A stretch of DNA of 64,000 nt from Mesorhizobium kowhaii (GTDB lineage Bacteria > Pseudomonadota > Alphaproteobacteria > Rhizobiales > Rhizobiaceae). Shown here piece after piece: positions 26,538-34,341 of the stretch; the stretch's first letter is position 1, and every line of letters begins with the position of its first letter. The translations under genes were made by a program, and so were the position numbers. The notes under the pieces were generated by a model. The model had not been told where the DNA came from. It did no database searches and worked only from the letters and a program-made list of their open reading frames with translations. The stretch is taken from assembly GCF_003253745.1 (NCBI RefSeq), contig NZ_MZXV01000075.1, forward strand, positions 1 through 64,000, read 5' to 3'.

Positions 26538-28523
26538 GTGATTCGGGTCGGTAGACCATCGCAAGAGTCAGTACCGGAAAAAACACCTCGTGATGCCGCA
26601 AGGCCATCGCTTCTGACGCCGGTATCGTCGATGCGCAGCTTCTGGGGACTGATGCGGGCCTACTGGGTCTCGGACCGGTGGAAGGAAGCTTGGACCCTGA
26701 CGCTGGTGATCGCGCTGCTCACGGCGCTGTCCAGCAAGGCCGGTGTCTGGTTCGCCGAAGCCTCCGGCGAGTTGGTCAACTCGATCGCCTTCTTCCACGA
26801 CGCCGCCAACACCACGCCGCTTCGCACGTTGCTGGTCAATGCCGGCATCCTCGTGCTGCTGGTCTTGCTCAAGGACGCCGGCTTTACCGGCATCCGCAAT
26901 CTTGTCTCGGCGACATTGCACCGCAAATGGCGTGGCTGGCTGGACAGCCGCTTCAACGAAGCATTGCTGGACACCAATCACACGCATTTCCATGCCCAGC
27001 ATGCGTCGACTGGCAGCGGCACACCGGCCCCCGACAACATCGACCAGCGCGTCCAGGAATCCATCAAGGACATGACCGGCGGCGCCATCGGGCTTGCCAT
27101 GGGCGTATTCAGTGTCTTCACCTCGTTCTACTTTGTTGGCGGCGCATTGCTGAAAAGCTCGGTCGAGGTGAAGGGACTTGAGTTCTTGGGAAGCTATGGC
27201 AGCGCCGCCCTTGCTCTCCTGGCGGTCGCCATTTACGTCCCCTTCAACACATGGATTGCGGTCAAGCTCGGCGGCCTGCTCGAGCGCCTCAACGTCAGGA
27301 TGCAGCAGGCCGAAGGCAGCTATCGCGGCGAGCTGACGACGTTCCTGCGCCGTAGCTTCCATGTCGCGGCCTCTCAGGGCGAAGGCGTGCAGAGGACCAT
27401 GCATGGTCGGCTCTATGTCGATATCGACGGCACATGGACGCGGCTGAACATCGTCAACACCGTCTACATGTCGTTCGAGCTGATCTACAATTTCATCGGC
27501 GCCCGCATTGTCGCCTACGGACCCGGCCTGGTGCCGTTCATCCACAACGGTCTCGATCTCAAGGGCTACATAACCGGCTCCGAGCTGGTCAATTCGCTGA
27601 TCGGCCAATGTTCGTGGTTCATCCACGTCATGCCGGCCATCGCCACGCTGCGTGCCAACAGCCAGCGTGTCACAGAGCTCGCCAATGCGATCGAGAACGT
27701 GCAGCATCCGCAGGAGTTCTACAGCCAGACAGGTCGCTCCGACTTCCACTATGCCGCACAGAACCCGGTTTTCGGCCTGACCATCCAGAAGCTCGAGCTG
27801 GCGCATCAGGGCGAAGACGCCTCGCCGTTCCTCAGTGCCGCCAATTTGCGCTTCCGGCGCGGCGAATGGACGTTCCTGAAAGGCGAATCCGGTTGCGGCA
27901 AGACTTCGCTGATCAAGGCGATCAACGGCCTGTGGCCCTATGGCCATGGCACCATCGTCTTCCCCGAGGGGGTGAAGAGTTTCTATGCCGCCCAGGAGGT
28001 CAAGCTGCAGCCGGTATCGCTGAAGCAGCTGGTCTGCCTGCCGGGCTCCGAACACGACCACAGCGACGCGCAGGTCGCGGCGGCGCTGTACAAGGCCGGC
28101 CTTGGCGACTTCATCTCGCATTTGGCCGAAGGAAGCCGTGAAGGCAAAAGCTGGGACCAGGTTCTGTCGGGCGGCCAGAAACAGAAGCTGGTGGTGGCAC
28201 GCATCGTGCTGCAGCAGCCAGGGCTGCTGTTCCTCGACGAGGCGACCGGCGCGCTCGATCCGGAGGGCAAGATTGCCTTCCATCAGGCCATCAAGGACAA
28301 CTGTCCCGATGTCACGGTGATCAGCGTCATGCACGAGGCGGTGGCGCCGAGATCGATGACCGGCAGCGAATTCTATCACAGCATCGTCGCGATCGCCGAC
28401 GGTGTCGCCACCAAGAAGCCCCTGGTTCCGACCCTGCCTGTCGAACTCACCACCATTCTCGCCCAGCCAAGGCCGGTCGAGGACAAATGGCTGCGCTTCT
28501 CGCGCCGGCTGAAGCAGAAGTAA
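26538..28523 (+). CDS. BacA/BclA-like ABC transporter (SbmA/ABC_membrane_2 domain fused to ATPase)
   Basis: A 661-residue half-transporter with membrane and ATPase domains fused. Residues about 40-350 are an SbmA/BacA- or YddA-like six-helix domain (YWVSDRWKEAWTLTLVIALL, RKWRGWLDSRFNEALLDTNH, QRVQESIKDM). The ATPase (about 400-620) has Walker A LKGESGCGKTSLIKAING, signature VLSGGQKQKLVVARIV and Walker B LLFLDEATGALDPEG. BacA-like ABC proteins of this layout (BclA in Bradyrhizobium) import peptides and matter for legume symbiosis; close homology to BclA is inferred, not proven. GTG at 26538 is the longest start; an ATG at 26631 is also possible. C-terminal tail after the ATPase is unusual. Confidence 0.82.
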   Translation: MIRVGRPSQESVPEKTPRDAARPSLLTPVSSMRSFWGLMRAYWVSDRWKEAWTLTLVIALLTALSSKAGVWFAEASGELVNSIAFFHDAANTTPLRTLLVNAGILVLLVLLKDAGFTGIRNLVSATLHRKWRGWLDSRFNEALLDTNHTHFHAQHASTGSGTPAPDNIDQRVQESIKDMTGGAIGLAMGVFSVFTSFYFVGGALLKSSVEVKGLEFLGSYGSAALALLAVAIYVPFNTWIAVKLGGLLERLNVRMQQAEGSYRGELTTFLRRSFHVAASQGEGVQRTMHGRLYVDIDGTWTRLNIVNTVYMSFELIYNFIGARIVAYGPGLVPFIHNGLDLKGYITGSELVNSLIGQCSWFIHVMPAIATLRANSQRVTELANAIENVQHPQEFYSQTGRSDFHYAAQNPVFGLTIQKLELAHQGEDASPFLSAANLRFRRGEWTFLKGESGCGKTSLIKAINGLWPYGHGTIVFPEGVKSFYAAQEVKLQPVSLKQLVCLPGSEHDHSDAQVAAALYKAGLGDFISHLAEGSREGKSWDQVLSGGQKQKLVVARIVLQQPGLLFLDEATGALDPEGKIAFHQAIKDNCPDVTVISVMHEAVAPRSMTGSEFYHSIVAIADGVATKKPLVPTLPVELTTILAQPRPVEDKWLRFSRRLKQK

Positions 28524-28583
28524 CGACGCTTTGATCTCGGCCGGCCGTGTCATGCGGCGGCCGGTGATCACAGTCTCGCGATT

Positions 28584-28604
28584 GGTGCCATTCGGCACCG
28601 TTTT
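28584..28604 (+). terminator. Probable terminator after BclA-like gene
   Basis: Stem GGTGCC / GGCACC with loop ATTC followed by GTTTT, 60 bases after the ABC transporter stop codon. The stem is short, so the call is moderate. Confidence 0.5.
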
Positions 28605-28758
28605 CCATCCTCACTGCGATTGACTCGGCAAGGCGCGCTCCTATGTTGCGCCCGCTTGCAGATAGTCAAACGCGAACCCGCAAGCGGAAAGGTCACCGCG
28701 CCATGCCTGGCGACAGTCACAGTCGAACGCAACCGCCGTCCGCCTAGACGTGACCTCA

Positions 28759-28799
28759 CATGGTTCATGTCCTGCCGGACGGCAGGGAAGTGAACCATG
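28759..28799 (+). promoter_or_regulatory. Hairpin sequestering the mgtE ribosome-binding site and start codon
   Basis: Two stacked stems: outer CATGGTTCA (28759-28767) with TGAACCATG (28791-28799), inner CCTGCC (28771-28776) with GGCAGG (28781-28786), loop GGAC. The AUG of mgtE (28797-28799) forms the end of the outer stem, and the AGGGAAG ribosome-binding site sits at the inner stem/internal loop. In mRNA this would hide the initiation region, a layout expected for translational control; the signal is unknown. Confidence 0.6.
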
Positions 28800-30161
28800 A
28801 ACGAATTTGCCCCGGTGGCGAGCGACGAAGCCGTCGCGATCGCCCGTATCCTAGCCAACGATCACGTTGCCGACATTGTCGAGGCCCTGAACAGGGAGCC
28901 GCGAGCAACCGCGACGGAACTGCTGTGTGAAGTGACGTTCGAGAGGTTGGTCGAGATCTTCGACCAGCCTGAACTCGACGGCGCGCCCGAACTCATGGAG
29001 GCGCTGCCGCGCGCCAAGGCGGGCAAGCTGCTCACCGCCATGTCGGTCGACCGCGCCGCCGACATCCTGCGCGAGCTGGAGGAACCGGCCCGTTCCGAGC
29101 TGCTCGGCGGGCTTGCGCCACCGCTGCGCGCCACGCTGCTTGCCATTCTCGGCTATCCCGAAGGCAGTGCCGCGTCGATCATGACGACGGAGTTCGTCAG
29201 CGTGCCCTCGGACTGGACCGTAGGCCGCACGCTCGACTACATCCGCAAAGTCGAGCGGACGCGCGAAACCGTCTACGCGATCTATATCGTCGATCCGGAA
29301 ACGCACCTCCTGGTGCGGTCGACCGGCCTGCGCCGGTTGATCACCGGTGAGCCGGAGGACTCGATCATGACGGTGGCGCCGGATCGTGCGCCGGTGACGG
29401 TCACCCCACTGACCGATCGCGAAACCCTGGCGCAGACGATCTCGAAATACGATCTGCTCGCCGTCCCGGTCGTCGACCACGGCAAGATCCTCGGCATCGT
29501 CACCATCGACGACATTATCGATACGATGATCGAGGAGACGACCGAGGACGTGCACCGTTTCGGCGGCATGGAGGCGCTGGACGAGCCGTACATGAAGATG
29601 AGCTTCCTTGCGATGATCAGGAAGCGCGGCGGCTGGCTGTGCGCGCTGTTCATCAGCGAGATGCTGACGGCCAACGCCATGCAGAGCTACGAGGGCGAGC
29701 TGGAAAAGGCGATCGTGCTGACGCTCTTCATCCCGCTGATCATGAGCTCGGGCGGCAATTCCGGCTCGCAGGCGACCTCGCTGGTCATCCGGGCGCTGGC
29801 GCTGCGCGAGATCGGGCTTGGCGACTGGTGGCGGGTGGCGCTGCGCGAGCTGCCCACCGGCCTCGTGCTCGGCGCCATGCTCGGCGTGGTCGGCATCTGC
29901 CGCATCGCGCTCTGGCAATATATGGGCTTCTACGACTATGGGCCGCACTGGCCGCTGATCGCCACGACGGTCGGCGCGGCACTGGTCGGCATCGTCACCT
30001 TCGGCTCGCTGTCGGGGTCAATGCTGCCGTTCGCCCTGAAACGCATCGGCTTCGATCCAGCCAGCGCGTCGGCCCCGTTCGTCGCCACGCTGGTCGATGT
30101 CACCGGGCTGGTGATCTATTTCGAGGTGGCGCTGGTGATCCTGCGCGGCACGCTCCTCTGA
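28797..30161 (+). CDS. mgtE: Magnesium transporter MgtE
   Basis: Mg2+ channel/transporter of 454 residues: N-terminal superhelical MgtE_N domain (about 15-130, with alternating LxxLP-like turns such as LMEALPRAKAGKLLTAMSVD), a CBS pair (about 140-265: SIMTTEFVSVPSDWTVGRTL, LLAVPVVDHGKILGIVTIDD), then the membrane domain from about 275 with five helices and the pore signature SSGGNSGSQATSLVIRALAL. In the family, cytoplasmic Mg2+ bound between CBS and N domains closes the channel. The start codon lies inside a long hairpin (28759-28799), which may control translation. Monocistronic as seen. Confidence 0.95.
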   Translation: MNEFAPVASDEAVAIARILANDHVADIVEALNREPRATATELLCEVTFERLVEIFDQPELDGAPELMEALPRAKAGKLLTAMSVDRAADILRELEEPARSELLGGLAPPLRATLLAILGYPEGSAASIMTTEFVSVPSDWTVGRTLDYIRKVERTRETVYAIYIVDPETHLLVRSTGLRRLITGEPEDSIMTVAPDRAPVTVTPLTDRETLAQTISKYDLLAVPVVDHGKILGIVTIDDIIDTMIEETTEDVHRFGGMEALDEPYMKMSFLAMIRKRGGWLCALFISEMLTANAMQSYEGELEKAIVLTLFIPLIMSSGGNSGSQATSLVIRALALREIGLGDWWRVALRELPTGLVLGAMLGVVGICRIALWQYMGFYDYGPHWPLIATTVGAALVGIVTFGSLSGSMLPFALKRIGFDPASASAPFVATLVDVTGLVIYFEVALVILRGTLL

Positions 30162-30233
30162 GCAGTTCCTCTTATCTCCGCCGTGGCAAGGAGGACCTTG
30201 CCGCGGCGGAGATCCGTGGTCCGGCGTTTGCCG

Positions 30234-31625
30234 CTAATCCACGCGCTGGCCGTCCTTCACCCGATAAGTCGGCTTGTACATGGTGACGAGTTCTTCCGCC
30301 GCCGTCGGATGCACCGCCATTGTGCGGTCGAAATCATCCTTGGTCAGCCCGGCCTTCAGCGGAATGCCGAGAAGCTGCGCCATCTCGCCGGCATCCGGCC
30401 CCAGGATGTGGGCGCCGAGCACTCTCTTCGAAGCGCCGTCGACCACCAGCTTCATCAGCATCTTCTCGTCGCGGCCGGACAGCGTGTGCCGCATCGGCCG
30501 GAATGTGGCGCGGTAGACCTCGATGTCGGGGAAGCGTTTGACCGCATCATCCTCCGACAGGCCGACCGTGCCGATTTCGGGCTGTGAAAAGACGGCGGTG
30601 GCAATCGTGTCGTGGTCGGGCGCCGTCGGATTTCCCTTGAAGGCCGTTTCGATGAAACACATCGCCTCGTGGATCGCCACCGGCGTCAGCTGCACGCGGT
30701 TGGTGACGTCGCCGATCGCCCAGATGTTGTCGATGTTGGTGCGGGAGTATTGGTCGACCGCGATCGCACCGGTCTTGGTCATCTCCAGGCCGATGCCTTC
30801 CAGACCCATATTCTCGGTGTTGGGGATGCGGCCGATGGCCAGCATCACCTGGTCGACCGTCAGCACCTTGCCGCCGGTGACGAGCGCGTCGAGCCGGCCG
30901 TCCGGCCGCTTGCGCACCCATTCGGACACGGAATGGCAGAGGATCTTTATCCCCTTCTTTTCCATCGTCTCGTGCAGCATGCGCCGCAGGTCCATGTCGA
31001 AGCGGCTGAGGATCTCCTTGCCGCGATAAACCAGCGTGGTGTCGACGCCGAGGCCGTGGAAGATGTTGGCGAACTCGACGGCGATGTAGCCGCCGCCCTC
31101 GATCATGATCGCCTTGGGCAGCTTCTTGAGATCGAAAGCCTCGTTGGAAAAGATGCAATGTTCATGGCCGGGCAGCGCCGGATGCGGCGCCGGGCGGCCA
31201 CCGGTGGCGATCAGGATCTGGTCGGCGGTGACGGTGCGATCGTCGCCCAGAAGATGCACGACATGCCGATCGACGATCATGGCGCGCGAGTGAAAGGCCT
31301 CGCCGCCGGCGCCCTCGACATTCCTCTGGTAGATCGCCTCCAGCCGGCTGATTTCGCGATCCTTGTTGGCGACCAGTGTCTGCCAGTCGAAACTGGCCTC
31401 CGGCACCGTCCAGCCATAGCCGGCGGCGTCAGTGAAATGCTCGGGAAATTGCGAGGCATAGACGTAGAGCTTTTTCGGCACGCAGCCCCTGATAACGCAG
31501 GTGCCGCCATAGCGGTACTCCTCGGCGATGCCGACGCGCTTGCCGAGTGCCGCCGCGACGCGCGCCGCCCTCACCCCGCCCGAGCCGCCGCCGATGACGA
31601 AAAGATCGTAGTCGTAACCGGCCAT
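30234..31625 (-). CDS. gor: Glutathione-disulfide reductase
   Basis: NADPH-dependent flavoenzyme keeping glutathione reduced. The 463-residue product has the FAD motif YDLFVIGGGSGGVRAARVAA, redox-active disulfide GGTCVIRGCVPKKLYVYAS near residues 40-58, NADPH fold MIEGGGYIAVEFANIFHGLG, second FAD motif IWAIGDVTNRVQLTPVAIHE and the C-terminal catalytic HPTAAEELVT of the dimer partner. CVIRGCVPKK distinguishes GR from lipoamide dehydrogenase. ATG at 31625 follows GAGGAG; the frame begins five codons earlier without support. Downstream of the DUF2059 gene and rpiA on the same strand but separated by a terminator. Confidence 0.95.
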   Translation of the reverse strand: MAGYDYDLFVIGGGSGGVRAARVAAALGKRVGIAEEYRYGGTCVIRGCVPKKLYVYASQFPEHFTDAAGYGWTVPEASFDWQTLVANKDREISRLEAIYQRNVEGAGGEAFHSRAMIVDRHVVHLLGDDRTVTADQILIATGGRPAPHPALPGHEHCIFSNEAFDLKKLPKAIMIEGGGYIAVEFANIFHGLGVDTTLVYRGKEILSRFDMDLRRMLHETMEKKGIKILCHSVSEWVRKRPDGRLDALVTGGKVLTVDQVMLAIGRIPNTENMGLEGIGLEMTKTGAIAVDQYSRTNIDNIWAIGDVTNRVQLTPVAIHEAMCFIETAFKGNPTAPDHDTIATAVFSQPEIGTVGLSEDDAVKRFPDIEVYRATFRPMRHTLSGRDEKMLMKLVVDGASKRVLGAHILGPDAGEMAQLLGIPLKAGLTKDDFDRTMAVHPTAAEELVTMYKPTYRVKDGQRVD

Positions 31626-31685
31626 GTAGCGGCTCCTCAAGCTTCAGAAATCCACAGACAGGTAGGCCGCCAGGCATCAAAAGAA

Positions 31686-31706
31686 AAGCCCGGACAAGCC
31701 GGGCTT
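31686..31706 (-). terminator. Rho-independent terminator after DUF2059 gene
   Basis: Stem AAGCCCGG / CCGGGCTT with loop ACAAG; read on the minus strand it is followed by TTTTCTTTT. It ends the rpiA-DUF2059 transcript before gor. Confidence 0.85.
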
Positions 31707-31741
31707 CGTCGATGGCCGCAAGGCCGTTTGAAAGCGCAGGA

Positions 31742-32356
31742 TCAGTTCTGCGTGTCGTCTGCCGGGGCCGAACCATCGGCGGGTGCGGCGCCGTCCGCAG
31801 GCGCAGCTCCATCCGCGGGCGCTGCGGCATCGGCAGGGGCTGCCGGCGCCTTGGCCTTGGCGGCCGCGGCCAGCGTTTCGCCAACCTGCTGGGCGAGATC
31901 GCGGGCGACGCCGTTCTGCCAGATGTCGGCTGCCTTGACCAGGTCGCGGGTCACCGTTGGGCCGCTATCGAGCAGCTTCTTGCCCGCATCGGAATTGTAG
32001 AAGGCGGCGATGTCGGTCAGGTCCTTTTCGGAGAACACTTTTGCGTAGGCGAGTGCGGCTTCCTTTTCGAGGTCGGCGCGGCGCGAGGCCAGCGCCAGCG
32101 CCTTCTCGTTGATCGTCTTGCCGATCAGTTCCTGCATGTCGGGGTTCTTCTGGATGAGCTGCGATTCGAGCGCGGCTGCGGCCTGCGGCAGGATGTTGTC
32201 GAACGGGTCGGTCGCGTGGATCGCCGCGACCGCAGCGCGGGCGGCCTTCAGGTGCGAGTCCGTGACATCCTGAGAAAACGCCGGCGAAGAGAAGGCCAAA
32301 ACAGCCGAAGCCGCCAGAACGGCGCAAAGGCTGCGAACCCGGTTATGCAACATCAT
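31742..32356 (-). CDS. DUF2059 family exported protein with C-terminal Ala-Pro-Ala-Asp repeats
   Basis: A 204-residue exported protein. Signal peptide MMLHNRVRSLCAVLAASAVL ending near AFSQ, then the DUF2059 core with the helical motif YAKVFSEKDLTDIAAFYNSD-AGKKLLDSGP, and a low-complexity tail of about five AP-AD-(G/A)-(A/S) hexads. Function of DUF2059 is unknown; the tail looks like a flexible linker. The start overlaps the last 14 bases of rpiA, so translation is probably coupled. ATG codons at 32356 and 32353 are adjacent. Confidence 0.82.
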   Translation of the reverse strand: MMLHNRVRSLCAVLAASAVLAFSSPAFSQDVTDSHLKAARAAVAAIHATDPFDNILPQAAAALESQLIQKNPDMQELIGKTINEKALALASRRADLEKEAALAYAKVFSEKDLTDIAAFYNSDAGKKLLDSGPTVTRDLVKAADIWQNGVARDLAQQVGETLAAAAKAKAPAAPADAAAPADGAAPADGAAPADGSAPADDTQN

Positions 32357-33074
32357 GATCGATAGAACTCCCTGGTTTTCGGGCGGCATGGACAGTTTGG
32401 ATACCGTCGCCGCCGGCGATGATGGCCGCTGACGCCAGCCCGATGAAAAGACCATGCTCAACCACGCCCGGAATGGCGTGGAGAGCATTCGAAAGCGCTC
32501 TTGTATCCGGAATGCGGCCAAAAGATGCATCGAGGATAAAATGGCCGCCGTCTGTAACAAAAGCCTGGCCCCCCGTCATCCTCAATATGACCGGACCGGA
32601 AAGGCCGAGCTTCTCAGCCGCGGCGCCAATCGCGATTTCGGTTGCGCGCAGGCCAAACCGGTTGACTTCGATCGGCAGTGGAAAACGGCCGAGCGTCTCG
32701 ACCATCTTCGACCGGTCGGCAATCACGATCATGCGTTGGGAAGCGGCTGCGACGATCTTCTCGCGCAGCAGCGCGCCGCCGCCGCCCTTGATCAGGGTCA
32801 GCTCCGGATCGACCTCGTCGGCGCCATCGACGGTGAGATCGAGCTCAGGCGTTTCCTCCAGCGTCGACAGCGGCACGCCAAGCTCGCGGCACAGCAACGC
32901 GGTGCGCTCCGACGTCGGCACGCCGATGACGGTCATGCCAGTGGCAACCTTGCTCGCAAGCAGCCGCACGAACTCTTCGGCGGTGGTGCCCGTGCCGATG
33001 CCGAGCCGCATGCCGTCGCTCACATAAGCGAGTGCTGCCCGTGCGGCTTCAACCTTCAACTGTCTTGCATCCAT
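32343..33074 (-). CDS. rpiA: Ribose-5-phosphate isomerase A
   Basis: Interconverts ribose-5-phosphate and ribulose-5-phosphate in the pentose phosphate pathway. The 243-residue sequence has the RpiA signatures MRLGIGTGTTAEEFVRLLAS, IGVPTSERTALLCRELG, LDLTVDGADEVDPELTLIKG and GGGGALLREKIVAAAS with the catalytic Asp, Glu and Lys. The C-terminus ends in a short nonconserved tail that overlaps the DUF2059 start. Divergent from gph. Confidence 0.95.
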   Translation of the reverse strand: MDARQLKVEAARAALAYVSDGMRLGIGTGTTAEEFVRLLASKVATGMTVIGVPTSERTALLCRELGVPLSTLEETPELDLTVDGADEVDPELTLIKGGGGALLREKIVAAASQRMIVIADRSKMVETLGRFPLPIEVNRFGLRATEIAIGAAAEKLGLSGPVILRMTGGQAFVTDGGHFILDASFGRIPDTRALSNALHAIPGVVEHGLFIGLASAAIIAGGDGIQTVHAARKPGSSIDHDVA

Positions 33075-33231
33075 GCCGCTTGCTGCCCCGGAAACCTAGC
33101 GTTTCGGGCTCCTAGCATTTTTGCCGGTCCGGTCAAAGCCTTTGGCCGCGGCCCACTGCTGTTGGCGGGCTGCATGTTGTGCAACGCGCAGTCAGGGGCA
33201 ATGCGCGGGCAGCTCCGATAGGAATTTTTTC

Positions 33232-33260
33232 TTGACCTGGTGATGGCAGCTATGCTACAT
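33232..33260 (+). promoter_or_regulatory. Sigma-70-type promoter upstream of gph
   Basis: TTGACC (33232-33237), 17-base spacer, CTACAT (33255-33260). Transcription would start near 33267, just before an ATG at 33269 and the early terminator. Confidence 0.55.
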
Positions 33261-33290
33261 ATCTGTCCATGGTGCTGATTTGCGCCAACG

Positions 33291-33313
33291 ACCCGCCGCC
33301 GTGGCGGGTTTTT
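33291..33313 (+). terminator. Early terminator / attenuator or short RNA end in gph leader
   Basis: Stem ACCCGCC / GGCGGGT around GCCGT, followed by five T residues. It lies about 25 bases after the predicted transcription start, upstream of gph on the same strand, so it either ends a very short RNA or attenuates gph transcription. Confidence 0.65.
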
Positions 33314-33442
33314 CATTTCTGGCGGCTCGCCGCGAAATGCCCGGTGGGCCTGCTTGCTCCCGCGAGCTTGCCCAGCACGCTTGCCTTGACGCGCCGCAGC
33401 CGCTATCGCCTGCCCCATGCAAAAACCTGCGCAGGACAGACC

Positions 33443-34123
33443 ATGACTCGCCCGATCATCGTGTTCGACCTCGATGGTACGCTGATCGATACAGCGCCGG
33501 ACCTGCTCGACAGCCTGAACCACAGCCTTGCCGCCAGCCAGATCACGGCGGTCGACGAAGCCGGCTTCAGGCGCTTTGTCGGTCACGGTGGCCGGGTGAT
33601 GATTGAACGGGCGCATGCAGCCCAGCAGCGATCGCTCGATGTCGAGGAACACGACCGGCTGCTGAAACTCTTCCTCGACCATTACACCGACAACATCCCC
33701 GGCAAATCGCGCCCCTACCCCGGTGTCATCGAGGCGATCGCGCGTTTCGAGAATGCCGGCTATCTCCTGGCCATCTGCACCAACAAATACGAAGCCAACT
33801 CGCTGGCGCTGATCGAGGCGCTCGGCCTGACCAGGCACTTCGCCGCAATCGCCGGACAGGACACATTCGCATTCCGCAAGCCCGACCCGCGCCATCTGAC
33901 TGAAACCATCAAGCTCGCCGGCGGCGACCCGCATCGCGCCCTGATGGTTGGCGATTCGCAGACCGACATTGACACCGCCAAGGCCGCCGGCATTCCAGTG
34001 GTGGCGGTCGATTTCGGCTACACCGACCGCCATGTGCGCGAATTCGAGCCCTCGGCGGTGATCTCGCATTTCGACGCGCTGACCCTCGATCTGGCGCAAA
34101 GGCTGATTGCCACCGCTGGATAG
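33443..34123 (+). CDS. gph: Phosphoglycolate phosphatase
   Basis: HAD-superfamily phosphatase of 226 residues that dephosphorylates 2-phosphoglycolate. Motif I is IIVFDLDGTLIDTAPDLLDS with nucleophile Asp, motif II is in LAICTNKYEANSLALIEALG, motif III/IV in FRKPDPRHLTETIKLAGG and ALMVGDSQTDIDTAKAAG. The cap domain lies at about 20-80. I choose ATG 33443, with AGGACAG upstream, because the HAD fold starts here. The gene is followed by a tRNA promoter. Other HAD phosphatases are possible, but length and cap match Gph. Confidence 0.88.
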   Translation: MTRPIIVFDLDGTLIDTAPDLLDSLNHSLAASQITAVDEAGFRRFVGHGGRVMIERAHAAQQRSLDVEEHDRLLKLFLDHYTDNIPGKSRPYPGVIEAIARFENAGYLLAICTNKYEANSLALIEALGLTRHFAAIAGQDTFAFRKPDPRHLTETIKLAGGDPHRALMVGDSQTDIDTAKAAGIPVVAVDFGYTDRHVREFEPSAVISHFDALTLDLAQRLIATAG

Positions 34124-34207
34124 TGAGGGGAAAGCGGCCGGGCGTCACGTCGGAAACAGGCCCGAAAGGGCGACAATCCGATCTGTGTCGGATTGCCGGA
34201 CACCGCC

Positions 34208-34236
34208 TTGACTTCCCGCACCCGCCTCCCTTATAT
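34208..34236 (+). promoter_or_regulatory. Promoter of tRNA-Val
   Basis: TTGACT (34208-34213), 17-base spacer, TTATAT (34231-34236), giving a start near 34243, about 24 bases before the mature tRNA. Confidence 0.7.
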
Positions 34237-34266
34237 CGCGGCTCGCTTGGCCTTCGGGCAACGAGC

Positions 34267-34341
34267 GGGCGATTAGCTCAGCGGGAGAGCACACCCTTCA
34301 CACGGGTGGGGTCGCAGGTTCAATCCCTGCATCGCCCACCA
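34267..34341 (+). tRNA. tRNA-Val (anticodon CAC)
   Basis: Complete cloverleaf of 75 bases including encoded CCA: acceptor GGGCGAT / ATCGCCC, D arm GCTCAGCGGGAGAGC, anticodon stem CACCC / GGGTG with loop TTCACAC (anticodon CAC, reading GUG), and T arm GCAGGTTCAATCCCTGC. Downstream DNA changes character at once: AT-rich, patchwork accessory genes begin, as often seen when elements integrate at tRNA 3' ends. Confidence 0.96.

Larger units (their letters stand above)
33075..33442. other. Divergent rpiA-gph intergenic region
   Basis: A 368-base region without an independent gene. It contains a strong promoter pointing to gph (33232-33260) and a perfect terminator hairpin only about 45 bases later (33291-33313). 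An in-frame ATG at 33269 would extend gph by 58 residues rich in Pro, Arg and Trp, which I regard as leader rather than enzyme. Confidence 0.6.

Noticed and set aside
26568..28598. 676-codon minus-strand frame opposite the BclA-like transporter
   Set aside because: Shadow frame of a real ABC transporter; no ribosome-binding site or recognisable domain.
28851..29948. 365-codon minus-strand frame opposite mgtE
   Set aside because: Shadow of mgtE; Arg/His/Glu-rich composition without motif.
33269..33442. N-terminal extension of gph by 58 residues
   Set aside because: The HAD fold starts at 33443 with its own ribosome-binding site; the extension crosses a terminator hairpin and has no family similarity.
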